Shown in pieces: positions 55,640 to 64,000 of a stretch of 64,000 bases of DNA. Numbering within the stretch: position 1 is the stretch's first letter; each line of letters starts with the position of its first letter. The notes beneath the pieces are model-generated. The model was not told where the DNA came from and did not search any database. It was given only the letters and a program-made list of their open reading frames with translations. Where the stretch lies: NCBI RefSeq assembly GCF_003025595.1, contig NZ_PYMI01000002.1:124001-188000 (forward strand). The letters run 5' to 3'. The translations under genes were made by a program, and so were the position numbers. Origin of the DNA: Photobacterium ganghwense. GTDB lineage: Bacteria > Pseudomonadota > Gammaproteobacteria > Enterobacterales > Vibrionaceae.

Positions 55640-55705
55640 AGCCACACCTTATAATGATTGCCTGAACTCACACCCGGCTCTGCCGACTGAAACACAAGTA
55701 ATGCC

Positions 55706-56182
55706 ATGTGTCTGAATCCGCTATTTTCTGCCTATCGAGGTGAGCTTTACGGCATCGCCTTTTTTACTGCTTTTGCTCAACAGTATAGTGATGATACCCA
55801 TATCAATAAATGGCAACTTCTGATACAAGTTGAAGAAGTTACCGCCAAACTGCTAAAAAACGGGCTAACACCACTGGGAATGGGTTGCCCGCAGGCAGAT
55901 CCGGAAATGGAAAATAAAGGCGTCAAGGACGCTGAAAACTGGTTGCATCTGAGCTGGCCAGCCCTGCTCGATACCCTGATCCCGTGGGTGGAACCTTACG
56001 CCGTGCGCTATCGCCGACAAGCCGATGACGCCACAGATCACCACGACTTGTACGCGTTGGTACGCGATCACGAAGATGCCATTCTGAACTTTCTGCAGGC
56101 AGAGAAAGCCCGTCCGGGAACCGGCCTGCCATACCTGCAACACTTTCTGACAACCTATGCACCGCAGGCAGTCGTATCCTGA
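55706..56182 (+). CDS. uncharacterised protein, mostly helical
   Basis: A 158-residue protein without signal peptide or membrane helix. The opening (FSAYRGELYGIAFFTAFAQQ) and several amphipathic helices with Glu/His spacing give a four-helix-bundle impression (ferritin-like is possible but metal ligands are not clear). I do not recognise a family. It is divergent from catB and stands alone. Confidence 0.65.
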   Translation: MCLNPLFSAYRGELYGIAFFTAFAQQYSDDTHINKWQLLIQVEEVTAKLLKNGLTPLGMGCPQADPEMENKGVKDAENWLHLSWPALLDTLIPWVEPYAVRYRRQADDATDHHDLYALVRDHEDAILNFLQAEKARPGTGLPYLQHFLTTYAPQAVVS

Positions 56183-56382
56183 CCGACCAGTGGTGTCATG
56201 ATCGAGATGAACGATAGATTACCCCAACAAGGCCCAGCCAGAATTTGCGTCATGAAGCACAAATTTACCTGATGAATGCCAGTTCCCAGCGATTCAGCTA
56301 ACAGATTCCATGTCCGGTGATTGTCTATTCCAGTGCCCTGGATTATCACTCTGAATGGAGGATGCAGCAGCAGGGACATACG

Positions 56383-57048
56383 ATGAACAGCAAATTCAGA
56401 ACACGTTGCGTGATTTTTGACTGCGATGGCACGTTAGTGGACAGTGAAATCCTGTGTAATCAGGCACTGGTTAATATTTTCTCACGGCTTGGCGGACACC
56501 TGACCCTTCAGGAATGCCTGCAGCATTTTCAGGGTGGAAAGATTGTCGATATTCTAGCGGCAACCCGGTCCCGAACCGGAGTACGAACGCCAATTGATGT
56601 TCTCGAGCCAATGTACCGTGAAGAATGCCGTCAGCTGTTTGAACAGCATCTCAAGCCCATTCCCGGTGTCCCCGAATTACTGGCGACGCTCCACAAGCAG
56701 GGGATTGATATGTGTATCGCGTCAAATGGCCCGGTGCACAAAATGGAACATACCCTGAGCCTGACTAACCTACTTCCCTACTTTGAAGGCAAGCTGTTCA
56801 GCGGCTTTGAAGCCTGCAGCTGGAAACCTGACCCGGATCTGATCCACTTTGCCGCTATGAATATGGGTTACCGGTTACAGGATTGTGTATTTGTCGATGA
56901 TACTCTCAAGGGTGTGCAGGCCGGTATCAATGCTGACATTCCGACCTTTCATTTCACGGCGTGCGCCAATACGCCGCACATCGACCACCCGCTTGTCACA
57001 CCACTGACAACCATGCCGGATCTGCTCAGGCATATTGAGCCGGCCTGA
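56383..57048 (+). CDS. yieH: HAD-family phosphatase, YieH-like (6-phosphogluconate phosphatase)
   Basis: A 221-residue HAD hydrolase with DxD at 13-15 in IFDCDGTLVDSE, a cap region, SNGP in IASNGPVHKMEHTLS, KLFSGFE, the Lys motif in WKPDPDLI and the second Asp pair in VFVDDTLKGVQAGI. These segments closely follow E. coli YieH, a 6-phosphogluconate phosphatase. Its location next to the gluconate cluster fits: it may drain excess 6-phosphogluconate. The ATG at 56383 has GGGA upstream; an earlier ATG at 56362 is badly placed. No GntR palindrome is seen before it. Confidence 0.85.
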   Translation: MNSKFRTRCVIFDCDGTLVDSEILCNQALVNIFSRLGGHLTLQECLQHFQGGKIVDILAATRSRTGVRTPIDVLEPMYREECRQLFEQHLKPIPGVPELLATLHKQGIDMCIASNGPVHKMEHTLSLTNLLPYFEGKLFSGFEACSWKPDPDLIHFAAMNMGYRLQDCVFVDDTLKGVQAGINADIPTFHFTACANTPHIDHPLVTPLTTMPDLLRHIEPA

Positions 57049-57104
57049 AGAGAGCCGTTCTGAAAGCATCTTTGTTCCGCACCGCAGCGTACAAGACAAA
57101 CAAA

Positions 57105-57130
57105 AACGCCGGGCTGTGATGCCCGGCGTT
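57105..57130. terminator. terminator between yieH and the gluconate permease gene
   Basis: AACGCCGGGC pairs perfectly with GCCCGGCGTT across a six-base loop. Five T follow on the minus strand, serving the permease gene; on the plus strand the tail is poor. Confidence 0.85.
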
Positions 57131-57193
57131 ATCTGTACTGAAAAGTCTTACTGCTTTTTCACGTCGACAGGATTGCACTCGCAGGAGTGCTTG

Positions 57194-58570
57194 TCAGAGG
57201 AACACACTCAATGTCGCGACAATTACAAACGCGATGGTCCCGAGCAATGTTTCCATCACCGTCCAGGTTTTCAGCGTGGTTTTCTCATCCATTTCCAGCA
57301 GGCGACCAACCAACCAGAAACCTGAGTCATTGAAGTGCGACAGCACAGTCGCCCCTGCGGCGATCGCAATCACGATAAAACACAAGTCAAACTCAGTCAG
57401 TCCCACGGTTGCTGCCACTGTCGGTGCAATGAGCCCGGCGGTCGTCGTCAAGGCAACCGTTGCCGAGCCCTGAGCCACCCGAAGTGCCGTTGATATCAGG
57501 AAGGCCGCCAGAATCACCGGCATACCGGTATCTGCCAGAAGTTGTGACAAAGCATCACCAATTCCGCTGGCACGCAGCACCCCACCGAACATGCCGCCGG
57601 CACCGGTCACGAGTATCACCGCACAAATCGGCGCCAGTGATTCGCCGCACATTTTCTCAAGCCTTGCCATGCCGTAGTCTTTGGCAAACACCGCCAGGCA
57701 AACCAGCAGAGTGATCAGCAGCGCAATCGGCGTTTTACCCAGCATCTGCAGTACATTGACCCAACCAGCATCGCTGTTAACCGTGCCGGTGACGGCCAGG
57801 GTATTAAGGCCAGTGTTCATGAAAATCAGCACCAGTGGCAGCAGGAGGATCCCCATAACAACTTTGAATGACGGTTTATTCTTCTCATCAATTTGCGCCT
57901 GTGCCGACAGGAAAGCCTGTGGCAACGGCAGAACAAAGCGCTGTCCGGCCCATTGCCCATACAGGTAGGCCCCAAGGTACCAGGTTGGAATCGCCACCAG
58001 CAGACCCACAATCGTCAGCAGGCCGATATTGGCATTCAGCAGCTCACCTGCCGCTACAGGACCCGGATGGGGCGGCAAAAAGGCATGCATGACCGCGAAC
58101 GCACCGGCCGCCGGCAGGGCGTATTTCAGGGTAGACCCCCCAAATTGTTTCGCGACGCTGAACAGGATTGGCATCATCACAATCAGCCCGGCATCAAAGA
58201 AAATCGGAAAACCGAACAACAGTGAGGCTATCCCCAGCGCCAGTGGGGCCCGATGAGCACCAAAACGCCCAATCAGGGTTTCGGCCAACACCTGAGCACC
58301 TCCGGTGATTTCCAGGATACGGCCAATCATGGTGCCCAGGCCGACCAGTAACGCGACCGACGCCAGTGTGCCACCAAAGCCAGACAGCATGGTCGGCACA
58401 ACTTTGTCGACAGCCACCCCGGTGGCCATCGCCGTCAGCAAACTGACCACGGTGAGCGCGATAAAAGCATGAACTTTTAACCGCATGATTAATAACAGTA
58501 ATAAGGCTATGGCTGCAGCAGCCACTGATAGCAAATATGCCGGATCCGGTGTATTGGCTATAGAGTTCAT
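57194..58570 (-). CDS. GntP-family gluconate permease
   Basis: A 458-residue GntP-family H+ symporter with 12-14 helices. Landmarks include GFGGTLASVALLVGLGTMIG, FGFPIFFDAGLIVMMPILF, and AFLPPHPGPVAAGELLN, the family PHPGP motif. It is divergent from gntK-edd-eda and shares their two operator palindromes, which supports gluconate as the substrate. It could be named gntP, gntT or gntU; I leave the symbol open. Confidence 0.93.
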   Translation of the reverse strand: MNSIANTPDPAYLLSVAAAAIALLLLLIMRLKVHAFIALTVVSLLTAMATGVAVDKVVPTMLSGFGGTLASVALLVGLGTMIGRILEITGGAQVLAETLIGRFGAHRAPLALGIASLLFGFPIFFDAGLIVMMPILFSVAKQFGGSTLKYALPAAGAFAVMHAFLPPHPGPVAAGELLNANIGLLTIVGLLVAIPTWYLGAYLYGQWAGQRFVLPLPQAFLSAQAQIDEKNKPSFKVVMGILLLPLVLIFMNTGLNTLAVTGTVNSDAGWVNVLQMLGKTPIALLITLLVCLAVFAKDYGMARLEKMCGESLAPICAVILVTGAGGMFGGVLRASGIGDALSQLLADTGMPVILAAFLISTALRVAQGSATVALTTTAGLIAPTVAATVGLTEFDLCFIVIAIAAGATVLSHFNDSGFWLVGRLLEMDEKTTLKTWTVMETLLGTIAFVIVATLSVFL

Positions 58571-58646
58571 AGGAGTACCTTTTATTTATTCATGTTACGC
58601 CGCTATCCCGCGACTCTGATTATTGTGGGAAACTTCACAAAGTTCA

Positions 58647-58676
58647 TAGTTACCGGTAACATGTTACCGGTAACAT
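58647..58676. promoter_or_regulatory. two adjacent GntR operators controlling gluconate permease and gntK-edd-eda
   Basis: GTTACCGGTAAC occurs at 58649-58660 and 58663-58674, centres 14 bases apart. The second is embedded in a perfect 16-bp palindrome, ATGTTACCGGTAACAT (58661-58676), close to the known GntR operator ATGTTACCGATAACAG. The pair lies between the divergent genes, about 77 bases from the permease start and 58 from gntK, so one repressor can silence both. Confidence 0.9.
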
Positions 58677-58733
58677 GCTAAGTTACAAGCCAAGACGCAA
58701 GCCAAACTTCAAAAATGAGATAGAGGTAGAAAA

Positions 58734-59243
58734 ATGGCAGGTAAGAGCATTATCGTGATGGGCGTATGCGGCAGCGGTAAATCCACTGTTGGTGAACGCA
58801 TTGCCCAAGTCCTCAACGCCAAATTTATTGACGGTGATGATCTGCATCCTCGTGCCAATATCCAAAAAATGGCCAGTGGTACCCCGCTGAACGATGACGA
58901 TCGCGCCCCGTGGCTGATTCGGATCCGTGACGCGGCTTATAGCCTGGAAAACAAGAATGAAACCGGCGTGATCGTCTGTTCTGCGCTGAAACGCCAGTAC
59001 CGGGATCAAATCCGTGACGGTAACCAGTCAGTGCGTTTCGTTTTCCTTGATGGCGACAGAGACATGATCATGGCCCGCATGAAAGCGCGTAAAGGCCACT
59101 TCATGCGCGAAAGCATGGTCAACAGCCAGTTTGCCACGTTAGAACGTCCCGATGCAGAGCCGGATGTGGTCACAGTCTCCATCGACGGCAGCATTGAAGA
59201 AGTGGTTGAGCAGGCTATTCATGCCTTGGAGGCGCTGGCATGA
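58734..59243 (+). CDS. gntK: gluconokinase
   Basis: A 169-residue P-loop kinase that phosphorylates gluconate to 6-phosphogluconate. Walker A is GVCGSGKST at 10-18; DGDDLHPRANIQKMASG is the gluconate-binding region and CSALKRQYRDQIR follows, all typical of GntK/IdnK. The stop overlaps the edd start by four bases (ATGA). Confidence 0.95.
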   Translation: MAGKSIIVMGVCGSGKSTVGERIAQVLNAKFIDGDDLHPRANIQKMASGTPLNDDDRAPWLIRIRDAAYSLENKNETGVIVCSALKRQYRDQIRDGNQSVRFVFLDGDRDMIMARMKARKGHFMRESMVNSQFATLERPDAEPDVVTVSIDGSIEEVVEQAIHALEALA

Positions 59244-61069
59244 GTTCCCCAACAACACCGCAGCAAAAACCGGCCGTTCACGACGTTGTTCAACAAGTCA
59301 CTGAGCGGATCGAGGCGCGCAGTCAGGCCACTCGCGCGGTGTGGCTAGCCCGCACGGCACAACAGGCACAGGAAGGTAAAGGTCGCAGCTCACTGTCATG
59401 TGGCAACCTGGCGCACACTGTTGCAGCCAGCTGCCAGCAGGAAAAAGCACAGCTGCTGGATATGACCCGTGCCAACATCGGCATCATCAGCGCCTACAAC
59501 GACATGCTCAGCGCTCATCATCCTTATCAGGATTACCCTCGGCAAATCAAAGCCGCGGTCGGACGGGATGGTCATACCGCCCAAGTCGCCGGTTGCGTGC
59601 CCGCCATGTGTGACGGCATTACCCAGGGCCAGCCAGGTATGGATATGTCACTGTTTTCGAGGGATCTGATTGCACAGGCCACCGCCCTGTCACTCAGCCA
59701 CAATGCATTTGATGCCACCCTGCTACTGGGCATTTGCGATAAAATTGCCCCGGGGCAGTTAATGGGCGCGCTGGCTTATGGCCACCTGCCTACCGCCTTC
59801 GTCCCAGCCGGGCCCATGAGCAGCGGAATCACCAACGAAGAAAAAGTCAGTGTCCGCCAGCAATATGCTGCCGGAGAAGTCGGTAAAGACGCCCTGCTGG
59901 AAATGGAGTGTAACGCTTATCACTCAGCCGGAACCTGCACCTTTTACGGTACAGCCAACACCAATCAACTGGTGTTTGAAGCTATGGGGCTGATGCTGCC
60001 GGGTTCCGCATTTATTCATCCGAGCGATCCGCTGCGACAGGCACTGACCGAAGAAGCCGCGCGCCGGATTGCCGCCATGACACCGAGTTCCGGTGCTTAC
60101 CGTCCACTCAGCCAAGTGGTTGATGCCAAAAGCCTGGTCAATGGGCTGGTGGCCCTGCTGGCCTCTGGCGGCAGCACCAATCACAGCATTCATATGGTTG
60201 CGGTGGCGCGCGCGGCGGGATTGGTGCTGACCTGGGACGACCTCAGCGATCTGTCAGATGTGGTACCGTTACTGGTACGTATGTACCCTAACGGCCCAGA
60301 AGATGTGAACGCCTTCCAGCAGGCAGGTGGCGTACCCGGCCTGATGGCAAGGCTGGCCGAATCCGGGTTGATCCACCTAGATGCGACTCCGGTGTTCGGC
60401 ACCATGCAAGATTACCTAACTGTACCACAGCTGATTGACGACCAACTGAAATGGAAACCTGTCGGTGCCAGCTCACGCCCGTCCGTGCTTGCCGCCCGTG
60501 GCGAACAATTCCAGGTCACTGGTGGCCTCAAGGTATTGCGCGGTAATCTGGGCCGTTCAGTCATCAAAATTTCTGCTGTGGCGGACAACCAGCGGCTTAT
60601 TGAAGCACCGGCCAAAGTCTTTACCAGCCAGCATGACGTGGAGCGAGCCTATCACAGGGGTGAGCTCAATCAGGATGCGATTGTAGTGGTCACCCACAGC
60701 GGGCCGGCCGCCAACGGGATGCCCGAACTGCACAAGCTGATGCCGATTCTCGGCAACCTGCAAAAATCCGGCTTTAAGGTTGCGCTGGTCACCGATGGCC
60801 GCCTGTCCGGCGCATCAGGAAAAATTCCCGCCGCCATCCATGTCACCCCGGAAGCGGTTCGTGGTGGCGCCATCGGTCGCCTGCGTGATGGCGATCCCCT
60901 GCGTCTGGATGCGGACAGCGGCACGCTGGAATGCCTGGTTGACCTAAGCGGGCGAGAGCCTGCCAATGTTGATACGGAAACCGAACAACAAACCTGGGGA
61001 CGTGATCTGTTTGCCCTGATGCGCAGCAATGTCTCAAGTGCCGAAACCGGTGCGACGATCTTTTACTAA
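59240..61069 (+). CDS. edd: phosphogluconate dehydratase
   Basis: A 609-residue dehydratase of the IlvD/Edd family, converting 6-phosphogluconate to 2-keto-3-deoxy-6-phosphogluconate. Cluster-ligand regions are visible in PAMCDGITQGQPGMDMSL and MECNAYHSAGTCTFYGTANT, and the C-terminal substrate segment is DGRLSGASGKIPAAIHV. First committed step of the Entner-Doudoroff route. Coupled to gntK and followed after 12 bases by eda. Confidence 0.96.
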   Translation: MSSPTTPQQKPAVHDVVQQVTERIEARSQATRAVWLARTAQQAQEGKGRSSLSCGNLAHTVAASCQQEKAQLLDMTRANIGIISAYNDMLSAHHPYQDYPRQIKAAVGRDGHTAQVAGCVPAMCDGITQGQPGMDMSLFSRDLIAQATALSLSHNAFDATLLLGICDKIAPGQLMGALAYGHLPTAFVPAGPMSSGITNEEKVSVRQQYAAGEVGKDALLEMECNAYHSAGTCTFYGTANTNQLVFEAMGLMLPGSAFIHPSDPLRQALTEEAARRIAAMTPSSGAYRPLSQVVDAKSLVNGLVALLASGGSTNHSIHMVAVARAAGLVLTWDDLSDLSDVVPLLVRMYPNGPEDVNAFQQAGGVPGLMARLAESGLIHLDATPVFGTMQDYLTVPQLIDDQLKWKPVGASSRPSVLAARGEQFQVTGGLKVLRGNLGRSVIKISAVADNQRLIEAPAKVFTSQHDVERAYHRGELNQDAIVVVTHSGPAANGMPELHKLMPILGNLQKSGFKVALVTDGRLSGASGKIPAAIHVTPEAVRGGAIGRLRDGDPLRLDADSGTLECLVDLSGREPANVDTETEQQTWGRDLFALMRSNVSSAETGATIFY

Positions 61070-61081
61070 GGAACTCATTAC

Positions 61082-61723
61082 ATGAACAACTGGAATATCA
61101 GCCCTCAAGCCGTTTTCTCCGCCTCACCGGTTGTACCGGTCATGGTGATCGACAATCTCGAGGATGCACTGCCAATGGCCAAGGCCCTGCAGGATGGTGG
61201 CATTACAGTGTTTGAAATTACCCTGCGTACACCTGTCGCACTGGAGGCCATTGCCCGGATCGCAACAGCAATGCCAGATGCCATGGTCGGCGCTGGCACC
61301 GTGCTGACCTGTGCCCAGTACGATGCCGCTGTAGCCGCCGGTGCGAAATTTGTGATTTCTCCGGGAATGACACCTGCGCTTCTGGCCCATGCCAAACTGG
61401 GCACAGCTCCGCTGATCCCAGGGGTCAGCACACCATCAGAAGTCATGCAGGCCCTGGACGCTGGCTACGACCACCTGAAATTTTTCCCGGCAGAAGCCAA
61501 CGGCGGTGCCAAAGCACTGGCCGCCATTGCCGCGCCGCTGCCTCAGGCACGATTCTGTCCGACCGGCGGTATCAGCCCGGGCAATGCTGCTGACTACCTG
61601 GCGGTGACATGTGTTGCCACCGTTGGCGGATCCTGGATGCTGCCTAAAGACGCGATTAAGCATGGTCAATGGGATGAAGTCACCCGCCTGTCACAGGAAG
61701 CCATGGCGTTGACGACCAAATAA
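61082..61723 (+). CDS. eda: KDPG/KHG aldolase
   Basis: A 213-residue class I aldolase splitting KDPG into pyruvate and glyceraldehyde 3-phosphate. The Schiff-base lysine lies in HLKFFPAE, the general base Glu in FEITLRT, and GAGTVLT precedes; GGISPGNAADYLA is the phosphate region. AAGGAA precedes the ATG. Last gene of gntK-edd-eda. Confidence 0.96.
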   Translation: MNNWNISPQAVFSASPVVPVMVIDNLEDALPMAKALQDGGITVFEITLRTPVALEAIARIATAMPDAMVGAGTVLTCAQYDAAVAAGAKFVISPGMTPALLAHAKLGTAPLIPGVSTPSEVMQALDAGYDHLKFFPAEANGGAKALAAIAAPLPQARFCPTGGISPGNAADYLAVTCVATVGGSWMLPKDAIKHGQWDEVTRLSQEAMALTTK

Positions 61724-61830
61724 GCCTCAGGCGCTTTCACTTTCAAGCAATTGATGCTAATCGACCACTTGCGCGAACCAATCAGCCAGTAGCTCATGAC
61801 TCGTATCTAATTGCCAATCGCAAAAACAAA

Positions 61831-61869
61831 ATAAGCCGCCCTGCTGCCTATCACAGCAGGGCGGCTTAT
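61831..61869. terminator. bidirectional terminator between eda and gntR
   Basis: ATAAGCCGCCCTGCTG (61831-61846) pairs perfectly with CAGCAGGGCGGCTTAT (61854-61869), seven-base loop, between convergent genes. Confidence 0.9.
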
Positions 61870-61923
61870 CATTGAAAAAACGATCTTTTTACTGGCAGAG
61901 AGCCATCGAAAACCGACTGCTTG

Positions 61924-62931
61924 TCAGCCGATACTTTCCCCAATTAACACTGTAAATCCGACATCGTTAAAACGGGCAGCATCCTCGTCCCCCCCCAGTC
62001 TGGCCAGCAACATTTCGGCCGCTCTAATCCCCATCACCTCACGCGGCGTTTCGACACTGGCCAGGGCCGGTGAAACCGACTGCCCAATATCCAACGCGTT
62101 ATATCCCGCAATAGCGATCTGGGCCGGAACGGCAATCCCTCGCTGCTGACACCGCAGCAAAGCCCCAACCGCGACATCGTCATTGGTGCAAAACAGGCCA
62201 TCGGCATCCGGGTACTGTACCAGAGCCTCATCCAATAACTCGCGTCCTTGGGTAAAACTGGAATGCTTTTCCGTCAGTACATAGCGAGGTTCCAGGCCAT
62301 GAGCCTCCATTGCCTGAGCATAGCCTTCCATCCGTAGGCGGGTACGCACGTCCAGACGAGCTCCGACATACAGTATCCGGCTTTTGCCGCGCGCCAGCAT
62401 GGCTTCAACCATCGCGTTGGCCGCTGCGCGGTGATCCAGCCCCACCACCATATCGATCGGCTCTTGCGGGATATCCATGGTTTCAACCACCGGGATACCG
62501 GCCGCCTTGATCATTTTCAGTGTTTGCGGGGAATGGCGCCCTTCGGTCAGAATCAAGCCATCAACATGGTATGACAGCAGCGAAGCTACTTTCTTTTCTT
62601 CTTCTTCCGGCGAGTAGCCGTAGTGGGCAATCAGAGTCTGGTAGCCGGCTGGACGGGTAACCGATTCAATTCCCTGCGCCAGTGCAGCAAACACCTGGTT
62701 GGATAACGAGGGAATCAGGATGCCGATCGCCTTGCTGGTGGAATTAGACAGAATATCCGGGGCCCGGCTTGGCACGTAGCCCATCTCATCGACAGCCAAC
62801 GCTATTTTCTCCCGGGTAGCCGCCGCCACGGTACTCGGGTCACGCAGGTAGCGACTGACGGTCATTTTGGTTACCCCCACCCGCTCAGCAATATCTTTCA
62901 GGGTCGGACGGCGTTTTCGTTGCTCTGTCAT
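61924..62931 (-). CDS. gntR: LacI-family repressor GntR of the gluconate genes
   Basis: A 335-residue LacI-family regulator: helix-turn-helix at about 10-35 (LKDIAERVGVTKMTVSRYLR), hinge, and a PBP-like effector domain (IGILIPSLSNQVFAALAQG) typical of GntR, which is released by gluconate. The ATG at 62931 is preferred over a start 11 codons upstream that falls inside the operator at 62949-62964. That palindrome 18 bases before the start predicts autorepression. It lies at the end of the cluster that it controls. Confidence 0.94.
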   Translation of the reverse strand: MTEQRKRRPTLKDIAERVGVTKMTVSRYLRDPSTVAAATREKIALAVDEMGYVPSRAPDILSNSTSKAIGILIPSLSNQVFAALAQGIESVTRPAGYQTLIAHYGYSPEEEEKKVASLLSYHVDGLILTEGRHSPQTLKMIKAAGIPVVETMDIPQEPIDMVVGLDHRAAANAMVEAMLARGKSRILYVGARLDVRTRLRMEGYAQAMEAHGLEPRYVLTEKHSSFTQGRELLDEALVQYPDADGLFCTNDDVAVGALLRCQQRGIAVPAQIAIAGYNALDIGQSVSPALASVETPREVMGIRAAEMLLARLGGDEDAARFNDVGFTVLIGESIG

Positions 62932-62948
62932 CTTTAGTTCCAGCCAGA

Positions 62949-62964
62949 ATGTTACGTGTAACAT
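62949..62964. promoter_or_regulatory. GntR autoregulatory operator
   Basis: ATGTTACGTGTAACAT, palindromic apart from its centre, matches the two sites at 58649-58674 in eight of ten arm bases or better and lies just before the gntR start. Confidence 0.85.
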
Positions 62965-63693
62965 AGCGCTTTGTTATTGGAATGTCAGCTTTTTTCCTCG
63001 GCCAACCGATTGCGTTCTCCTGAACGCACCGACTTACCGCTTCTTTGACGAACATCTGTCCAAGATAAAGCACTCCCGGCACACGCAACTGACAGCCATC
63101 CTCACCTACATCAGCGTCTGACTCGACCTCTCTCCCATAAGAGAATGAAAAAAGCGTCCAAATGCAGGCAGTGAGACTCCATTTCCCGCAACGATGATCA
63201 AGGATAAGATCCGCGATTAGCACAATGAACCGGGCAGCCTACCCCACTCACCAACAATCCGATCACCGCCTATACCGCCCCCTGATCTTGGCATCCTGGC
63301 ATGGCTTCCAAATCAAAGCTCCTTGAACCATCGCACTTGAACAAGGCGTCTTGATCATAATTTTGATCACTGCACCTTGATCATTGTTCCAGGATCCTCA
63401 TGCCTTAATCACTCTTCCAGGGGCCTTGCTTCCAGATCCTGAATCATCATTACCCTCCTAAAAACCATCCGAGAGTCACTTGTTGTAAGGTAACTCGCCA
63501 CAGCGACACCTTAACCTTAAACCTTAATGCAACAGGCTCACTCGCAACCTTGCCCCTAGCGCGTTCATCCAACGACAGGTGGCTGCACTATAGATGTGTC
63601 ACGGAACTGCCACACAGCAGTCACAGTCACCCCGAATAATCAGTTCCCGGAAACCATGGCCGCCAAATGAGCCGCAGTCACAAGTGAGCAGTA
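62965..63693. other. long region after gntR promoter, no gene recognised
   Basis: About 730 bases. Three TTGATCA motifs at 63351, 63363 and 63377 lie within 33 bases, and there is loose repetition of a CTTGATCAT-like unit. I see no credible gene, RNA or terminator. Confidence 0.4.
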
Positions 63694-63888
63694 ATGAAAC
63701 ACACATTTCCAGTTAACCGCGTGTCATGCGCCCCCAGTCATTCCCACTCCGTTTCCCGATACCTTCAGACAGGATCCCTTCAGACGGGACGCCCGATGGG
63801 ATTTGCTGAGTTCAACCGGCTTGCCGACAAAATGTGGCAAGAGCTGCGCGCGACAGGGATTCCGGTTAGCCAGAAAAACACCCCTTAA
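63694..63888 (+). CDS. doubtful small protein of 64 residues
   Basis: An open frame of 64 codons. The last 30 residues (MGFAEFNRLADKMWQELRA and on) look like an amphipathic helix and could be real, but the first half is low in information and includes a short DNA direct repeat (CCTTCAGAC at about 63761 and 63778). The ribosome site is weak. No family is recognised. Confidence 0.25.
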   Translation: MKHTFPVNRVSCAPSHSHSVSRYLQTGSLQTGRPMGFAEFNRLADKMWQELRATGIPVSQKNTP

Positions 63889-63915
63889 CCCTCTGTCAGA
63901 GTCGTGACACCAGCG

Positions 63916-63999
63916 TTAGGGGGATGCATCAGAGGGTGAGGTTTCCTGCGCCAACTGTTTCTGAAGCTGTCGAGTGACGTACTGCGGACTTTGCGTACC
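63916..63999 (-). CDS. 3' end of an unidentified minus-strand gene (partial)
   Basis: The minus strand is open from the window edge to a TAA at 63916-63918, giving 27 C-terminal residues (GTQSPQYVTRQLQKQLAQ and on, ending SDASP). The Gln-rich helical look suggests a true protein end rather than noise, but this is too short to name. Its body lies beyond the window. Confidence 0.4.
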   Translation of the reverse strand, partial: GTQSPQYVTRQLQKQLAQETSPSDASP

Positions 64000-64000
64000 G

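Noticed and set aside
1..64000. CRISPR arrays, insertion sequences, prophage, tRNA and rRNA genes
   Set aside because: I saw no spaced direct repeats of CRISPR size, no transposase or integrase genes, no phage structural genes and no tRNA- or rRNA-like sequence. A tRNA scan would settle the last.

Overview
The window reads as a chromosomal stretch of a marine gammaproteobacterium. Vibrionaceae (Photobacterium- or Vibrio-like) is my best guess, from the gene families present (a CatB-type acetyltransferase, a NIT-domain chemoreceptor, an ordered gluconate/Entner-Doudoroff cluster, YbiB, YieH and YdhR relatives). It holds no rRNA, tRNA, ribosomal or replication genes and is dense in catabolic and transport loci with their own regulators. 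That would suit a secondary chromosome, but this is inference only.

Layout. (1) 1-4.8 kb: the 5' end of an Ada/AlkA-type DNA-repair gene, a SulP anion permease, and an Lrp-type regulator divergent from a RarD/EamA-type permease. (2) 4.5-12.7 kb: two divergent operons around a perfect 26-bp palindrome. The left operon has an MBL-fold hydrolase, a LacI regulator, an inositol-monophosphatase-family enzyme and a SemiSWEET. The right operon has an ABC importer (ATPase, binding protein, two permeases), followed by a secreted protein of unknown family. I propose a system that imports a phosphorylated compound, cleaves it and dephosphorylates it. (3) 13-16 kb: periplasmic alkylsulfatase and divergent LysR. 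(4) 16-24.7 kb: single genes (ABC-F, YbjQ, dienelactone hydrolase, YbiB, NIT chemoreceptor, GNAT, GrpB).

(5) 24.9-35.3 kb: a FixJ-type response regulator and PAS kinase, divergent from acyl-CoA synthetase, NCS2-like permease and MBL hydrolase genes; then a TDT permease, a DUF2799 lipoprotein and a YdhR-like protein. (6) 35.5-35.7 kb: a strongly structured candidate small RNA on the minus strand. (7) 36-39.4 kb: a bile-acid-symporter-family transporter and a Crp/Fnr regulator, divergent from an HD-domain protein (possible diiron oxygenase) and a class II aldolase. (8) 39.6-40.8 kb: a very AT-rich PD-(D/E)XK nuclease gene that looks acquired.

(9) 40.9-48 kb: a complete L-threonate/D-erythronate operon (ltnD, otnK, otnC, otnI, denD, GntP-family permease) with a divergent DeoR regulator. 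It should convert four-carbon acid sugars to dihydroxyacetone phosphate. (10) 48.9-51.2 kb: alr and ackA, convergent. (11) 51.7-56.2 kb: LysR and a Rossmann-fold protein, a possible 24-aa protein, two hexapeptide-repeat acetyltransferases (one CatB-like) and an unknown protein. (12) 56.4-63 kb: a yieH-like 6-phosphogluconate phosphatase, gluconate permease, gntK-edd-eda and gntR, with GntR-type palindromes at both control regions. The right edge holds the 3' end of an unidentified minus-strand gene.
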